Source: Hymenobacter telluris
GTDB taxonomy: Bacteria; Bacteroidota; Bacteroidia; Cytophagales; Hymenobacteraceae
DNA length: 64,000 bases
Direction: 5' to 3'
Assembly: GCF_017313265.1 (NCBI RefSeq)
Contig: NZ_JAFLQZ010000004.1
Location: 310,001 to 374,000, forward strand
The number at the start of each line of letters is the position of its first letter. Position 1 is the stretch's first letter. This document shows, in pieces, positions 52,939 to 61,852 of the stretch. The notes below the pieces were generated by a model. It worked only from the letters and a program-made list of their open reading frames with translations. It was not told where the DNA came from and did no database searches. A program made the translations under genes and the position numbers.

Positions 52939-53731
52939 GAAATGTTTCCCAAGCCAGCTTGAGGATAATGCCGCTGACGACGACCAGGAATAGGATGCGG
53001 ACGAAGCCGGTGCCTTTTTTGAGGGCGTAGTTAGCGCCCAGCGTGGAGCCCAGGATGTTGCTGGCGGCCATCGGCAGGGCCACCATCCAGAGCACCTGGC
53101 CGGTGTAAGCGAAATACGCCAGCCCGGCCAGGTTGGTGGCTACGTTTACTAGCTTGGCTGAGGCCGAGGCCGTTAGGAAGTCGTAGCCGAACAGCCCCAC
53201 GAACATGAACAGCAGGAAACTGCCCGTACCAGGACCGAAAAACCCGTCGTAGAAGCCGATAGCCGCGCCCATGATGATGGCCACCCACACCTCGCGGCGA
53301 GGCGTGAGGCGCGGGGCGTGGATGCTGCCCAGGTCTTTGCGCCAGAAGGTGTAGAGGGCAATAACGACCAGCAGCCCGAGCACCATGGGCCGCAGCAACT
53401 CCGGCGGAAACAAGCTGATAACCCGCGCCCCCAGAAACGCAAACACCCCGGCTACCGCCGCCGCCGTACCCACGGCCCGCCACTGAATGGGCACCTGCCC
53501 CGCGTAGCGCCGCAACGCCGCCGCCGTTCCCATCAACGACGAAGCTTTGCCGGTCCCGAAAATGGTGGGTACTGGCATGCCTTTCAGGAGCAGCAGCATG
53601 GCGGGTAGCTGAATCAGGCCGCCGCCGCCCACCATCGAATCAATAAAACCCGCCGCGAAGGCAACCAGGCACAGAACGGCAATAGTAGAAACTGTAATCA
53701 CGGCGGCGAAAGTAGCAGGAAAACAAACCAT
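52934..53731 (-). CDS. TauE/SafE family permease
   Basis: 265 aa from MVCFPATFAAVITVS; a GTG ten codons on (53701) is an alternative start, while the longer open frame has no leader-like features. Eight membrane helices with the duplicated family signature: AGFIDSMVGGGGLIQLPAML and GFYDGFFGPGTGSFLLFMF. FGTGKASSLMG follows the first half. Members export sulfite, sulfoacetate or related organosulfonates in some bacteria; most, including this one, have no assigned substrate. It stands alone, convergent with the LTXXQ-like gene, with the family C hairpin covering its stop. Confidence 0.93.
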   Translation of the reverse strand: MVCFPATFAAVITVSTIAVLCLVAFAAGFIDSMVGGGGLIQLPAMLLLLKGMPVPTIFGTGKASSLMGTAAALRRYAGQVPIQWRAVGTAAAVAGVFAFLGARVISLFPPELLRPMVLGLLVVIALYTFWRKDLGSIHAPRLTPRREVWVAIIMGAAIGFYDGFFGPGTGSFLLFMFVGLFGYDFLTASASAKLVNVATNLAGLAYFAYTGQVLWMVALPMAASNILGSTLGANYALKKGTGFVRILFLVVVSGIILKLAWETFR

Positions 53732-53988
53732 CTGGCTTTCCCTTGCCTTTTGAGGCGCGTGAACAATAGGCGTTTTGCAATGCCCTACAAGCTGAAAAGC
53801 TGCCATTCTCAGGTTCCAGCTCCGCATGGCGGCTTGGCGGCTTGGTGCCTCTGCCATCCACGCATTCTGGCAACGGAGAGCCCAGTACTTTGCTTGAAAG
53901 CAGCTGCGCGCCACTTGGTTGTTTGGAGCTTGAGGATTTGCGTACCATCTTACCTGCCAGACCTCTAGCATTATAGCATCATACAACC

Positions 53989-54876
53989 GTGAAAGCTATC
54001 CGACCCTATCATTTCGCGCAGGTGCGGGCCAGTGGCTTTACTACTTACTACCAAGCCATTGTGGCGGCCAACGGCGTGGTCTGCTTTGATTTCGAGGACA
54101 GCGTACGGGCCGATACCAGTGAGGCGCACACTGTAGCCCTCAAGCAAGACCAGCGCCAGCAAGTCAGGCAGCTGCTGCAAACACCTGGGCTGGACTACGA
54201 GCGGCTGGCGCTACGCCTCAACGCGCCCGACACTCCCTATTACGCGGCCGATATTGCCGCTTTGCGCGGACTGCCAGGCCTGCACGCCGTATTTGTACCC
54301 AAGGTTGAACACCCCGCCGCCTTGCGCCAGGTGCTCCGCGAACTGCCCATGCCGGTGCGCCACCTGATTGCGGTAGTGGAAACCCAGGCGGGTTTCGAGG
54401 CGCTGCCTGAGCTGCTGGCCGACGCCGACCCACGGCTGGGGCTCGTCGCCTTCGGGCACTGTGACTACAACCTCAGCTTGGGGCACTTCCCGTTTTTCCA
54501 CCAAGACTCCGAACAATATTGGGAATGGCTGGCGGAGCTGGATATGCACTTACACGCTGCAGGCAAGCAGCTTATCAACTCGCCGGTGCTGCAACTTGCC
54601 GATGCTGCCTATTTCGGGACGGTGCTGCACCGGCTGCGCTCCTACCCTAGCGCCACGGGCCAGATTACGTTGTGCTTAAGCCAAACGCTCAGCTGCCACG
54701 AACCGGGCCCCGCCGTATTGCCCGACCTACATCAGACACCCCGGCCAGAATGCGTTAGCCACATTACCCATCATTTCGAGCAGCAGCAGTCGGCGGGCCG
54801 CTTTTTTGCCGTTGATGCCAACCGCCGCCTCATCAGTCCGCACGAATACCAAGCCGCCCAGCGGTTTACCTCCTAA
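53989..54876 (+). CDS. HpcH/HpaI aldolase / citrate lyase beta-like protein
   Basis: 295 aa with a GTG start at 53989 (MKAIRPYHFAQVRA). CitE-type TIM barrel: FDFEDSVRA with the metal-binding acidic pair, the phosphate-binding Arg in LALRLNAPDTPYY, IAVVETQAGFEALPEL, and GLVAFGHCDYNLSLG. These enzymes cleave or form C-C bonds of acyl-CoA or keto-acid substrates with Mg2+. No other citrate lyase subunit is nearby, so a citrate lyase role is unlikely. The stop is 6 bp before the next gene, an SGNH-like protein, so the two form an operon. Confidence 0.87.
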   Translation: MKAIRPYHFAQVRASGFTTYYQAIVAANGVVCFDFEDSVRADTSEAHTVALKQDQRQQVRQLLQTPGLDYERLALRLNAPDTPYYAADIAALRGLPGLHAVFVPKVEHPAALRQVLRELPMPVRHLIAVVETQAGFEALPELLADADPRLGLVAFGHCDYNLSLGHFPFFHQDSEQYWEWLAELDMHLHAAGKQLINSPVLQLADAAYFGTVLHRLRSYPSATGQITLCLSQTLSCHEPGPAVLPDLHQTPRPECVSHITHHFEQQQSAGRFFAVDANRRLISPHEYQAAQRFTS

Positions 54877-54882
54877 CCGGCC

Positions 54883-55662
54883 ATGCACATCACCATTGTA
54901 GGCGGCTGCTTTCCTGTCCAGTATAATATCGAGCCCGACCAGCTCTACCACCACACCTTGCGCAAGCTGCTGGCCACCCACTGCGCGGACCAATGGCCGG
55001 CGCTGGAAATTATTCGGTATGAGCGGTTTAGCACCTGCCTGGCCAAGCTGGCAGCGGCGCAGGCCCGACAGCCCACCCAGGTGGTACTCTTCCATCTACG
55101 GGCCGAGCCGGTGATGCGCCTCTCTAAGCTTTATTACCGCTTCCTCAACGACCAGAATCAGGTGCGCCACTCCCTCAACTTTTCATGGGGGCCGCACAGC
55201 AACCCCGAGCGCTACGACCTGCTAACCCGTTTAAGGCCGGCCCCGGCCCTGCCGCCCCCACCCGAAACGCGCCTGCACCGCTATTTCCGGCAGTTGAATC
55301 TGCGGCTAGGTGCCGCCGTGGGCAACCGCCGTCGGGCGCTACGCCAGTACCAAGAGTTAGTAGCAGCTGTAGTGGCTTTCTGCCAGCATGAAGGCATCCG
55401 GTTGCTGCTGGTAGGCCCCGTATCGAGGCCGTGCGCGCAGGTGGAGAATCGGTTGTCCTGGCAGTTGGATGCGCATTTCACTCGCTTTGCCCAGCAACAC
55501 GGCCTCGATTACCTACCCACCTTGGGCGAGACGGATGCCACCGGGCAGCCGCTGTTTTTTTCCAATGGAATTCACGTTAGCCCGGCCGGACACCATCGGA
55601 TAGGACACCTGCTCTACCAACGGTTACAGCCTGCTTCGGCGCCACCTTGCCAGAATAGCTAG
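54883..55662 (+). CDS. SGNH-hydrolase-like protein with altered active site
   Basis: 259 aa, cytoplasmic (no signal peptide). Fold hints: the first strand and turn MHITIVGGCFPVQ sit where GDSL/SGNH enzymes have GDSx, and block V reads SNGIHVSPAGHHRIGHL where DGxHxSxxGH is usual. Thus the nucleophile Ser is not evident (a Cys is at that place) and the catalytic Asp is Asn. The central strand is LLLVGPVSRP. It could be a non-catalytic carrier, a Cys-based transferase or a binding protein. Tight coupling to the CitE-like gene suggests they act on the same acyl substrate. Confidence 0.6.
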   Translation: MHITIVGGCFPVQYNIEPDQLYHHTLRKLLATHCADQWPALEIIRYERFSTCLAKLAAAQARQPTQVVLFHLRAEPVMRLSKLYYRFLNDQNQVRHSLNFSWGPHSNPERYDLLTRLRPAPALPPPPETRLHRYFRQLNLRLGAAVGNRRRALRQYQELVAAVVAFCQHEGIRLLLVGPVSRPCAQVENRLSWQLDAHFTRFAQQHGLDYLPTLGETDATGQPLFFSNGIHVSPAGHHRIGHLLYQRLQPASAPPCQNS

Positions 55663-55717
55663 CACCGCTAGCATCTTCGGGTGCTGGTTGCCGTACAGTC
55701 AGGCTCACATCCTGCTC

Positions 55718-57286
55718 ATGACTTCAACCCTCACCCAGCGGCAAAAGATGCTCACGTTTGCCGGTATCCTGCTGGCTATGTTTCTGGGCTCCCTCGACCA
55801 AACCATTGTAAGCACCGCCCTCCCACGCATTGTAGCCGATTTGCACGGCCTCGACCGATTTACGTGGGTGGCTACGGCCTACCTGGTGGCCAGCACCGCG
55901 CTGGTGCCCATCTACGGTAAGCTGGCCGATATGTACTCGCGCCGCCGGATTGAGGTGGTGGCTGTTAGCGTGTTTCTGGTGGGCTCAATGCTGTGTGGGC
56001 TAGCTGGCGAATTTGGTACCCTGCCCCTGCTCGGCGACGGAATGACCCAGCTGATTGTGTTTCGGGCGGTGCAGGGCTTTGGCGGCGCGGGGCTGTTTGC
56101 TATGGCCTTCATCATCATTGCCGACCTGTTTCCGCCGGCCGAGCGGGGCAAGTACCAAGGCTTTGTGGGGGCGGTGTTTGGCACGTCGTCGGTGCTGGGG
56201 CCGTTTCTGGGGGGCTTCCTCACCGACCAAGGCACCAACCTGATTCCGGGGGTGGCGGGCTGGCGGCTGGTGTTCTACGTGAACCTGCCGCTGGGGCTGC
56301 TGGCGCTGTGGTTTATCCTGACCCAGATGCCCGCCCTCAAGCCCCGCACCACGCCCAAGCCGCTCGATGTGCTATCCATTGTGCTGTTGCTGCTGGGTTT
56401 GATTCCGCTGGTGGTGGGCTTGCAGCTCAACAAAGCCGAATACGGTTGGACCTCGCCGGTTACGCTGGGTTTGCTGGGCGGAGCGGTAGTTTCCCTAGTG
56501 CTTTTCGTGCGCCGCAGCCTCCGCTCCGACAACCCGATTCTGGATTTCAGCTTGTTTGAAAATCCGGTTTTTCGCTCGGCCAATGCAGCCCTGTTTCTGC
56601 TGGGTGGGGCGTTTCTGGGCATCATCATTTTCGAGCCGCTGTTTATGGTGAACGTGCTGGGTACCACGGCCACTAAAGCCGGCATCAGCTTGATTCCGTT
56701 GTCGATGGGGGTGGTAACGGGCTCGTTGCTGGCCGGCCAGATGGTGTCGCGCTTTGGGCACTACAAGCGCTGGATGCTAGGGGGCTTGGTGGTGCTGCTG
56801 GGCGGTTTATCGTTGCTGGCTTCTATGCCCATAACCGTTAGCTACGGGCAGGTGCTGTCGTATTTGCTGCTGTGCGGCCTGGGGCTGGGGCCCACTATGC
56901 CGCTGTATACGCTGGCTATTCAGAACGCCATTGAGCCCCACCTGATGGGGCAGGCTACCTCGGCCAGCCAGTTTTTCCGGCAGATTGGGGGCGCTGTTAC
57001 GGCATCGGTGCTGGGCACGGTGCTTACCCTCACGCTGGCGGGCAGCTTGCCGGCGTCGGCAGTGGCGGGGGGCGATGCTGCACCGCCCGTTGTGGCCGAA
57101 GGCCCGGCCGTACCGGCCGCGGCAACGGGCGAGGTTTCTCCGGAGCTGAGAGCTGCCTTCTCGAAGGCTATTTCGCGCATCTACTTCCTCAACATTTTCC
57201 TGGTGGCCGGCGGCCTCATCATCACGCTGTTTGTGCCGGAGCGGCCCTTGCGCAAAAGCAACGAAGCCATTCCCCCAGTAGAATAA
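55718..57286 (+). CDS. MFS drug exporter, DHA2 family (14 TM)
   Basis: 522 aa from the ATG at 55718 (MTSTLTQRQKMLTFAGILL); an upstream TTG adds ten residues without support. The DHA2 signature is in the first helices (LGSLDQTIVSTALPRIVADL, WVATAYLVASTALVPIYGKL, ADMYSRRR), with fourteen helices overall and FFRQIGGAVTASVLGTVL near the end. Members export hydrophobic drugs or dyes with protons (EmrB/QacA type). No MFP partner gene is present, so it probably works alone. It follows the CitE/SGNH pair by 55 bp on the same strand and may be co-transcribed. Confidence 0.93.
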   Translation: MTSTLTQRQKMLTFAGILLAMFLGSLDQTIVSTALPRIVADLHGLDRFTWVATAYLVASTALVPIYGKLADMYSRRRIEVVAVSVFLVGSMLCGLAGEFGTLPLLGDGMTQLIVFRAVQGFGGAGLFAMAFIIIADLFPPAERGKYQGFVGAVFGTSSVLGPFLGGFLTDQGTNLIPGVAGWRLVFYVNLPLGLLALWFILTQMPALKPRTTPKPLDVLSIVLLLLGLIPLVVGLQLNKAEYGWTSPVTLGLLGGAVVSLVLFVRRSLRSDNPILDFSLFENPVFRSANAALFLLGGAFLGIIIFEPLFMVNVLGTTATKAGISLIPLSMGVVTGSLLAGQMVSRFGHYKRWMLGGLVVLLGGLSLLASMPITVSYGQVLSYLLLCGLGLGPTMPLYTLAIQNAIEPHLMGQATSASQFFRQIGGAVTASVLGTVLTLTLAGSLPASAVAGGDAAPPVVAEGPAVPAAATGEVSPELRAAFSKAISRIYFLNIFLVAGGLIITLFVPERPLRKSNEAIPPVE

Positions 57287-57635
57287 ATCTGCCTCATTTC
57301 AGGCCGACTTGATTGGACCACTGGACTCAAGCAGAACCATAAAAGCAGCCGTTAACCTTATTTATTGCAATTAGCCTTCATCTGACTGCGGCATTCAGGT
57401 AGTAGCCTTTTAGCTGGTTGCACTTTAGCTATTTCATTTACTATTTATCATTATTTTGAAAACAATTCAATTATATAAGCATTTTATTAATATAAATTCA
57501 ATAAAAACCACTTTTCCGATATATATAATTTTGTCATAACATCGGTTTACTGGTGGTTTTCAGAGCAGAGGACCTAGGTTTAGAAAGTGGCTTCCTGACA
57601 GCAGCCATTCCATTCTCTTCACCCTACTATCTTCT
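57287..57635. other. AT-rich upstream region of the M36 protease gene
   Basis: 349 bp, no gene. 57440-57545 is very AT-rich. TAATTTTG at 57526-57533 matches the Bacteroidota -7 element TAnnTTTG exactly and lies 103 bp before the ATG at 57636, but no clear -33 TTTG is seen at the expected distance. Confidence 0.45.
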
Positions 57636-60272
57636 ATGAAAACATCCTTTACGCCGACTATTTGTCGTCCTTTACTGGTGGCAGCGCTGCTGGCAGCGCC
57701 CGGCTTAGCCGCAGCCCAAACCACCCCGCTTACCACTGCCTTGCAGCAGCTCAGCAGTCGTTCTGCCAAGCTCGGCCTTACGGAAGCCGACGTGCTCAAT
57801 CCGGCCGTTACCAGCTCCTATACCGAAGCCGATGCTGGGGTAACGCACGTGTACCTGCGCCAGCGCTACCAGGGCCTGGAGGTGTACGGCACCGAATCGG
57901 ACCTGCACCTCGACCGTAGCCAGAAGGTGGTGAGCTTGCACAGCGCCTTTATTGCCAACGTAGCCAACGCTGGTCGGGCGGCGGCCACTACTCCCACCCT
58001 AACGCCCGTACAGGCCGTAGCGGCGGCGGCCCGCGCCCTCAACCTGCCCGCGCCCGGCAGCCTCAACGTGGTGAAAGACGGCACGCCCGCAGAAGGACTC
58101 ACCTTCTCGGAAGGGGGCATTTCGCTCGACCCCATTCCCGTTAAGCTTATGTACCAGGCCCGCCCCAGCGGCGAATTGGTGCTGGTGTGGGACGTAACCA
58201 TTGCGCCCAAAGCCAATGACCATTACTGGAATGCCCGGGTGGATGCGCGCACCGGCCAACTAGTGGACCGCACCGACCTGACGGTTTCCGAGCCCATCAG
58301 CTTTCTGGAACTAACCGAAAAAGCCCTAGCCACCGCCGCCTGGCCCCAGGCCACTCCTACTGGCACCACGGCCGTACCCAACAGCTACAACGTGCTACCC
58401 ATCACGGTGGAGAGCCCCAACCACGGCAGCCGCCAGCTGGTGGTAAATCCCGCCGACGCTACGTATTCGCCGTTTGGCTGGCACGACACCAACGGCGTAA
58501 CGGGTCCGGAGTATACCATCACCCGCGGCAACAACGTGCATGCCTACGAAGACCGCGCGGCCCGCAATGGCAACCCCATCGGCTACAGCCCCGATGGCGG
58601 CCCCGACCTGTCGTTTGACTTCCCGCTGGACCTGACCCTCTCGCCCCAGGCCAACCAGGATGCTGCCATCACCAACTTGTTCTACTGGAACAACCTGATG
58701 CACGACGTAATGGCCTATAAGGGCTTCAACGAAGTGAGCGGCAACTTCCAGGTGAAGAATTACTCCAACACCGGCCTCGGCAACGACGATGTGCGCGCCG
58801 AAGCGCAGGACGGCGGCGGCACCAACAACGCCAACTTCTCGACGCCCGTGGACGGCTCGCGCCCCCGCATGCAGATGTACCTCTGGCCCGGCATCATCCG
58901 CGCCACCCTCACCGTGGCGCAGCCTTCGCCGGTGGCCGGCAATTACGCGGGCGTAGCGGCGGGCTTCGGCAAGAAGCTTTCCTCGACTACGCCCGTTACC
59001 GGCAACCTGGTACTGGTGAATGATGCTGCGGCTACTTCGCTAGGCTGCACCGTGCCCTTTACCAACGCGGCAGCCATGACCGGCAATATTGCCGTGGTAG
59101 ACCGGGGTTCCTGCGACTTCACGGCCAAGGTGCGCAACGCCCAAAACGCGGGAGCCAAGGCAGTCATCGTGGTGAACAATGTGGCCGGCGACCCGACCGT
59201 AATGGGCGGCACCGACACGGTAGGCGTGCGGATTCCGTCCATTATGATTTCACTGGCCGACGGTACCACGCTCAAAAACAACCTGAGTGGTGGCGCTACG
59301 CCAGCAGCTTCTTTGATTGGCCAGGTGCCGCCCCCCGACCGGGACGGTGATTATGACAACGGCGTAATTGCCCACGAATACGGCCACGGCATTTCCAACC
59401 GTCTCACCGGCGGCCCCGCTGTGGCAAACTGCCTCAACAACGCCGAGCAGATGGGCGAAGGCTGGAGCGACTTTTTCGGCCTCTGGATGACCACCAAGCC
59501 CGGCGACCAGGGCGCTACCCCCCGCGGCATTGGCACATACGTATCGTACCAGGCTACCACGGGCGCGGGCATCCGGCCCCAGCGCTACTCCACCGATTTC
59601 GCCATCAACAACCAGACCTACGCCATGATTGGCGTGGCTCCCTACACGGCCGTACACGCCGTGGGCTCGGTGTGGTGCGCCACCCTCTGGGATTTGAACT
59701 GGAAGCTGGTGGACCGCTACGGCTACAACCGCAACCTGAAAGCCACCACCGGCGGCAACAACATTGCGCTGAAGCTGGTGATGGATGGCTTGAAGCTGCA
59801 AAACTGCCGCCCTGGCTTCCTGGATGGCCGCGACGCTATTCTGCGCGCCGACTCCATCTACAACAACAAAGCCAACACTTACCTGATTTGGCAGGTGTTT
59901 GCGCGCCGCGGCATGGGTATCGATGCCGAGCAGGGCTCCAGCAACAGCCTCACCGACCAAGTAGCCGGCTACCTGATTCCGACCCGCGTACTGGCCAACC
60001 AGCCCCAGCAGGAGCGCGACCAGCTGCTCGACCTCTACCCCAACCCCGCCAGCAACGACCTGACCGTACGCCTGCCGGTAAGCAGCAAGTCGCCGGTGCA
60101 GGTAACGGTGCTGACGGTGCTGGGCAAAACGGTGCTAACGCAAGCCGTACGCTCCACCGAGTTGCAGCAAGGCCTGCACCTGAACACGGCCAGCCTCGCG
60201 CCCGGCCTCTACATCGTGCAGCTGCGCTCCGATGCCGGCAGCTTCACCAAGAAGGTGCTCATTCAGCACTAA
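57636..60272 (+). CDS. Secreted M36 (fungalysin-type) metallopeptidase with PA insert and T9SS tail
   Basis: 878 aa. Signal peptide ends AAAQ, followed by a fungalysin-type propeptide with FTP-like motifs (~50-240; VYGTESDLHLD, VSLHSAFIAN). The catalytic domain starts around LFYWNNLMHDVMAYKGF (~350) and is split by a PA-like domain (~450-560; VDRGSCDFTAKVRNAQNAGA). The zinc site is HEYGHG at 580-585, with a downstream Glu in EGWSDFFGLW. The C-terminus is a type A T9SS domain (LLDLYPNPASNDLTVRL). It should be exported and cleave peptides outside the cell. Monocistronic, with its own terminator. Confidence 0.94.
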   Translation: MKTSFTPTICRPLLVAALLAAPGLAAAQTTPLTTALQQLSSRSAKLGLTEADVLNPAVTSSYTEADAGVTHVYLRQRYQGLEVYGTESDLHLDRSQKVVSLHSAFIANVANAGRAAATTPTLTPVQAVAAAARALNLPAPGSLNVVKDGTPAEGLTFSEGGISLDPIPVKLMYQARPSGELVLVWDVTIAPKANDHYWNARVDARTGQLVDRTDLTVSEPISFLELTEKALATAAWPQATPTGTTAVPNSYNVLPITVESPNHGSRQLVVNPADATYSPFGWHDTNGVTGPEYTITRGNNVHAYEDRAARNGNPIGYSPDGGPDLSFDFPLDLTLSPQANQDAAITNLFYWNNLMHDVMAYKGFNEVSGNFQVKNYSNTGLGNDDVRAEAQDGGGTNNANFSTPVDGSRPRMQMYLWPGIIRATLTVAQPSPVAGNYAGVAAGFGKKLSSTTPVTGNLVLVNDAAATSLGCTVPFTNAAAMTGNIAVVDRGSCDFTAKVRNAQNAGAKAVIVVNNVAGDPTVMGGTDTVGVRIPSIMISLADGTTLKNNLSGGATPAASLIGQVPPPDRDGDYDNGVIAHEYGHGISNRLTGGPAVANCLNNAEQMGEGWSDFFGLWMTTKPGDQGATPRGIGTYVSYQATTGAGIRPQRYSTDFAINNQTYAMIGVAPYTAVHAVGSVWCATLWDLNWKLVDRYGYNRNLKATTGGNNIALKLVMDGLKLQNCRPGFLDGRDAILRADSIYNNKANTYLIWQVFARRGMGIDAEQGSSNSLTDQVAGYLIPTRVLANQPQQERDQLLDLYPNPASNDLTVRLPVSSKSPVQVTVLTVLGKTVLTQAVRSTELQQGLHLNTASLAPGLYIVQLRSDAGSFTKKVLIQH

Positions 60273-60310
60273 GCTGACTGTTGCCTGCATCCGGCGTTCA
60301 ACGCTAACCC

Positions 60311-60349
60311 CAAACCCCGGTAGGCCCACGCCTGCCGGGGTTTGTTTTT
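60311..60349 (+). terminator. Rho-independent terminator
   Basis: 15-bp arms (CAAACCCCGGTAGGC, loop CCAC, GCCTGCCGGGGTTTG; one G-T pair) followed by TTTTT, 38 bp after the protease stop. Confidence 0.9.
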
Positions 60350-60370
60350 GGTTTTTGCTGAGTGACCACA

Positions 60371-60495
60371 GCCTGTCCTTCCGACATTCCACGCATCAAG
60401 TGGAGAGAGGAATCTGGCTAATGGCTAAAGCAGTTCAATAAGCCTACTCAGATTCCTCTCTCCACTTGATGCGTGGAATGCCGGAATGACAAGGC
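60371..60495. repeat. Hairpin repeat element, family B
   Basis: Arms of about 45 nt, perfect over 31 bp (60385-60415 and 60450-60480), with a few mismatches at the outer ends. Outer ends (GTC-TTCCG / CGGAATGAC) and the inner end plus loop start (GGAATCTGGCTAA) match the element at 50837-50915, while the middle of the arm differs. Lies upstream of the LLM oxidoreductase gene. Confidence 0.88.
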
Positions 60496-60617
60496 GTAGG
60501 CGAATAGCGCAAGAGGCGCTGTATTTAAGGTTAGCAAACCTCTTTTCCATTCGGGCTGTTGTAGCAGTTGCCGTGCGCCGTTGGGCCACGGTTTTCTTTG
60601 GCTTAACCTCTGGCATC

Positions 60618-61670
60618 ATGTCCACTCCGAATAGATTACACCTCAGCGTCCTCGACCAGTCGCCGATACGGCAGGGCGGCTCGGCCCGGCAGGCGCTGCA
60701 AGAAACCATTGAGCTGGCCCGTCTGGCCGACCGGCTGGGCTACACCCGCTACTGGGTATCGGAGCACCACAACACCGGTACGCTGGCCGGCTCAGCTCCG
60801 GAAGTGCTGCTGGCCCGGCTGGGTGCCGAAACCACCCGCATCCGGCTGGGCTCGGGCGGCGTGATGCTGCCGCACTACTCGGCCTTGAAAGTGGCCGAGA
60901 ACTTCCGCCTGCTCGAAGCCCTGTACCCCGGCCGCATCGACCTGGGCATTGGCCGCGCCCCCGGCACCGACCGGATTACGGCCCACGCTCTCAACCCGCA
61001 CAACGCCTTCCGCGACGAAGACTTTGCCGAGCAGCTCATGGATCTGCGGGCCTTCCTGCGCGACGACGTAGTGCCCGATACCATCCATGCCAAAGTGAAA
61101 GCCGCGCCGTTTGTGGATACCGTGCCGGAGCTGTGGCTGCTAAGTTCCAGTGGCCAAAGCGGCTTGTTTGCGGCGCACGTAGGGGCGGCGTTTTCGTTTG
61201 CCCACTTCATCAACCCCAACAACGGCCCGGCCATGGTGAAGCTCTACAAAGAGCGGTTCAAACCCTCGCCGGAACTGGCCGTGCCGCAAGCCAACGTGGC
61301 CATTTTCGTGCTTTGCGCCGATACCGAAGCCAAGGCCAACGAGCTAGCCGACGCCTTGGCCTTGCAGATGCTGAAGCTGGAAACCGGCGACCGGACGCCC
61401 ATCGGCCCCCTTGAAACCGTCCGCCGCTACCAGCAGCACTTAGAGCCCGACCTGCTAGCCCGCCTCGACTACCACCGGACCCGCATGGTTTCCGGCACTC
61501 CCGAGCAGGTGCGCGCACAGCTGGAAGAACTAGCCGCCGACTACGGCGTGGACGAGGTAACGGCCGTCACTATCACCCACGACTTCCAGGACCGGCTACG
61601 GTCTTACGAGCTGTTGGCCGAGGTATTCGAGCTGAACCCAGTGACGCAGATGCTGGCGCAGGCCGTATAG
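60618..61670 (+). CDS. LLM-class flavin-dependent oxidoreductase (luciferase-like)
   Basis: 350 aa from MSTPNRLHLSVLDQSPI; the open frame upstream crosses a repeat element and is not used. Features of the bacterial-luciferase-like group: LSVLDQSPIRQGGSA, RYWVSEHHNT, GSGGVMLPHYSALKVAENF, GRIDLGIGRAPGTD, and the C-terminal VSGTPEQVRAQLEEL. These enzymes use FMN (or F420 in other taxa) and an aldehyde or other small substrate. The substrate is unknown. Soluble, single-gene unit with a strong terminator behind it. Confidence 0.93.
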   Translation: MSTPNRLHLSVLDQSPIRQGGSARQALQETIELARLADRLGYTRYWVSEHHNTGTLAGSAPEVLLARLGAETTRIRLGSGGVMLPHYSALKVAENFRLLEALYPGRIDLGIGRAPGTDRITAHALNPHNAFRDEDFAEQLMDLRAFLRDDVVPDTIHAKVKAAPFVDTVPELWLLSSSGQSGLFAAHVGAAFSFAHFINPNNGPAMVKLYKERFKPSPELAVPQANVAIFVLCADTEAKANELADALALQMLKLETGDRTPIGPLETVRRYQQHLEPDLLARLDYHRTRMVSGTPEQVRAQLEELAADYGVDEVTAVTITHDFQDRLRSYELLAEVFELNPVTQMLAQAV

Positions 61671-61697
61671 ACCACCACGAGAGCGACAGAACATATT

Positions 61698-61729
61698 AAA
61701 GGGGCTGGCAGCTATCTGCCAGCCCCTTT
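61698..61729 (+). terminator. Rho-independent terminator
   Basis: Perfect 14-bp arms (AAAGGGGCTGGCAG, loop CTAT, CTGCCAGCCCCTTT), 27 bp after the LLM oxidoreductase stop. The U tract is short. Confidence 0.88.
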
Positions 61730-61852
61730 GCGTTCTACAACACAATCATTAATTAGATTTAATTTAATTAATCTACTGTTTTGAATTCTTCTAAATAGAA
61801 GCGTGCTTTGCATTGTTTTTAATCAGTCTAAACAAGCCAAGTGCTTCGGTTT

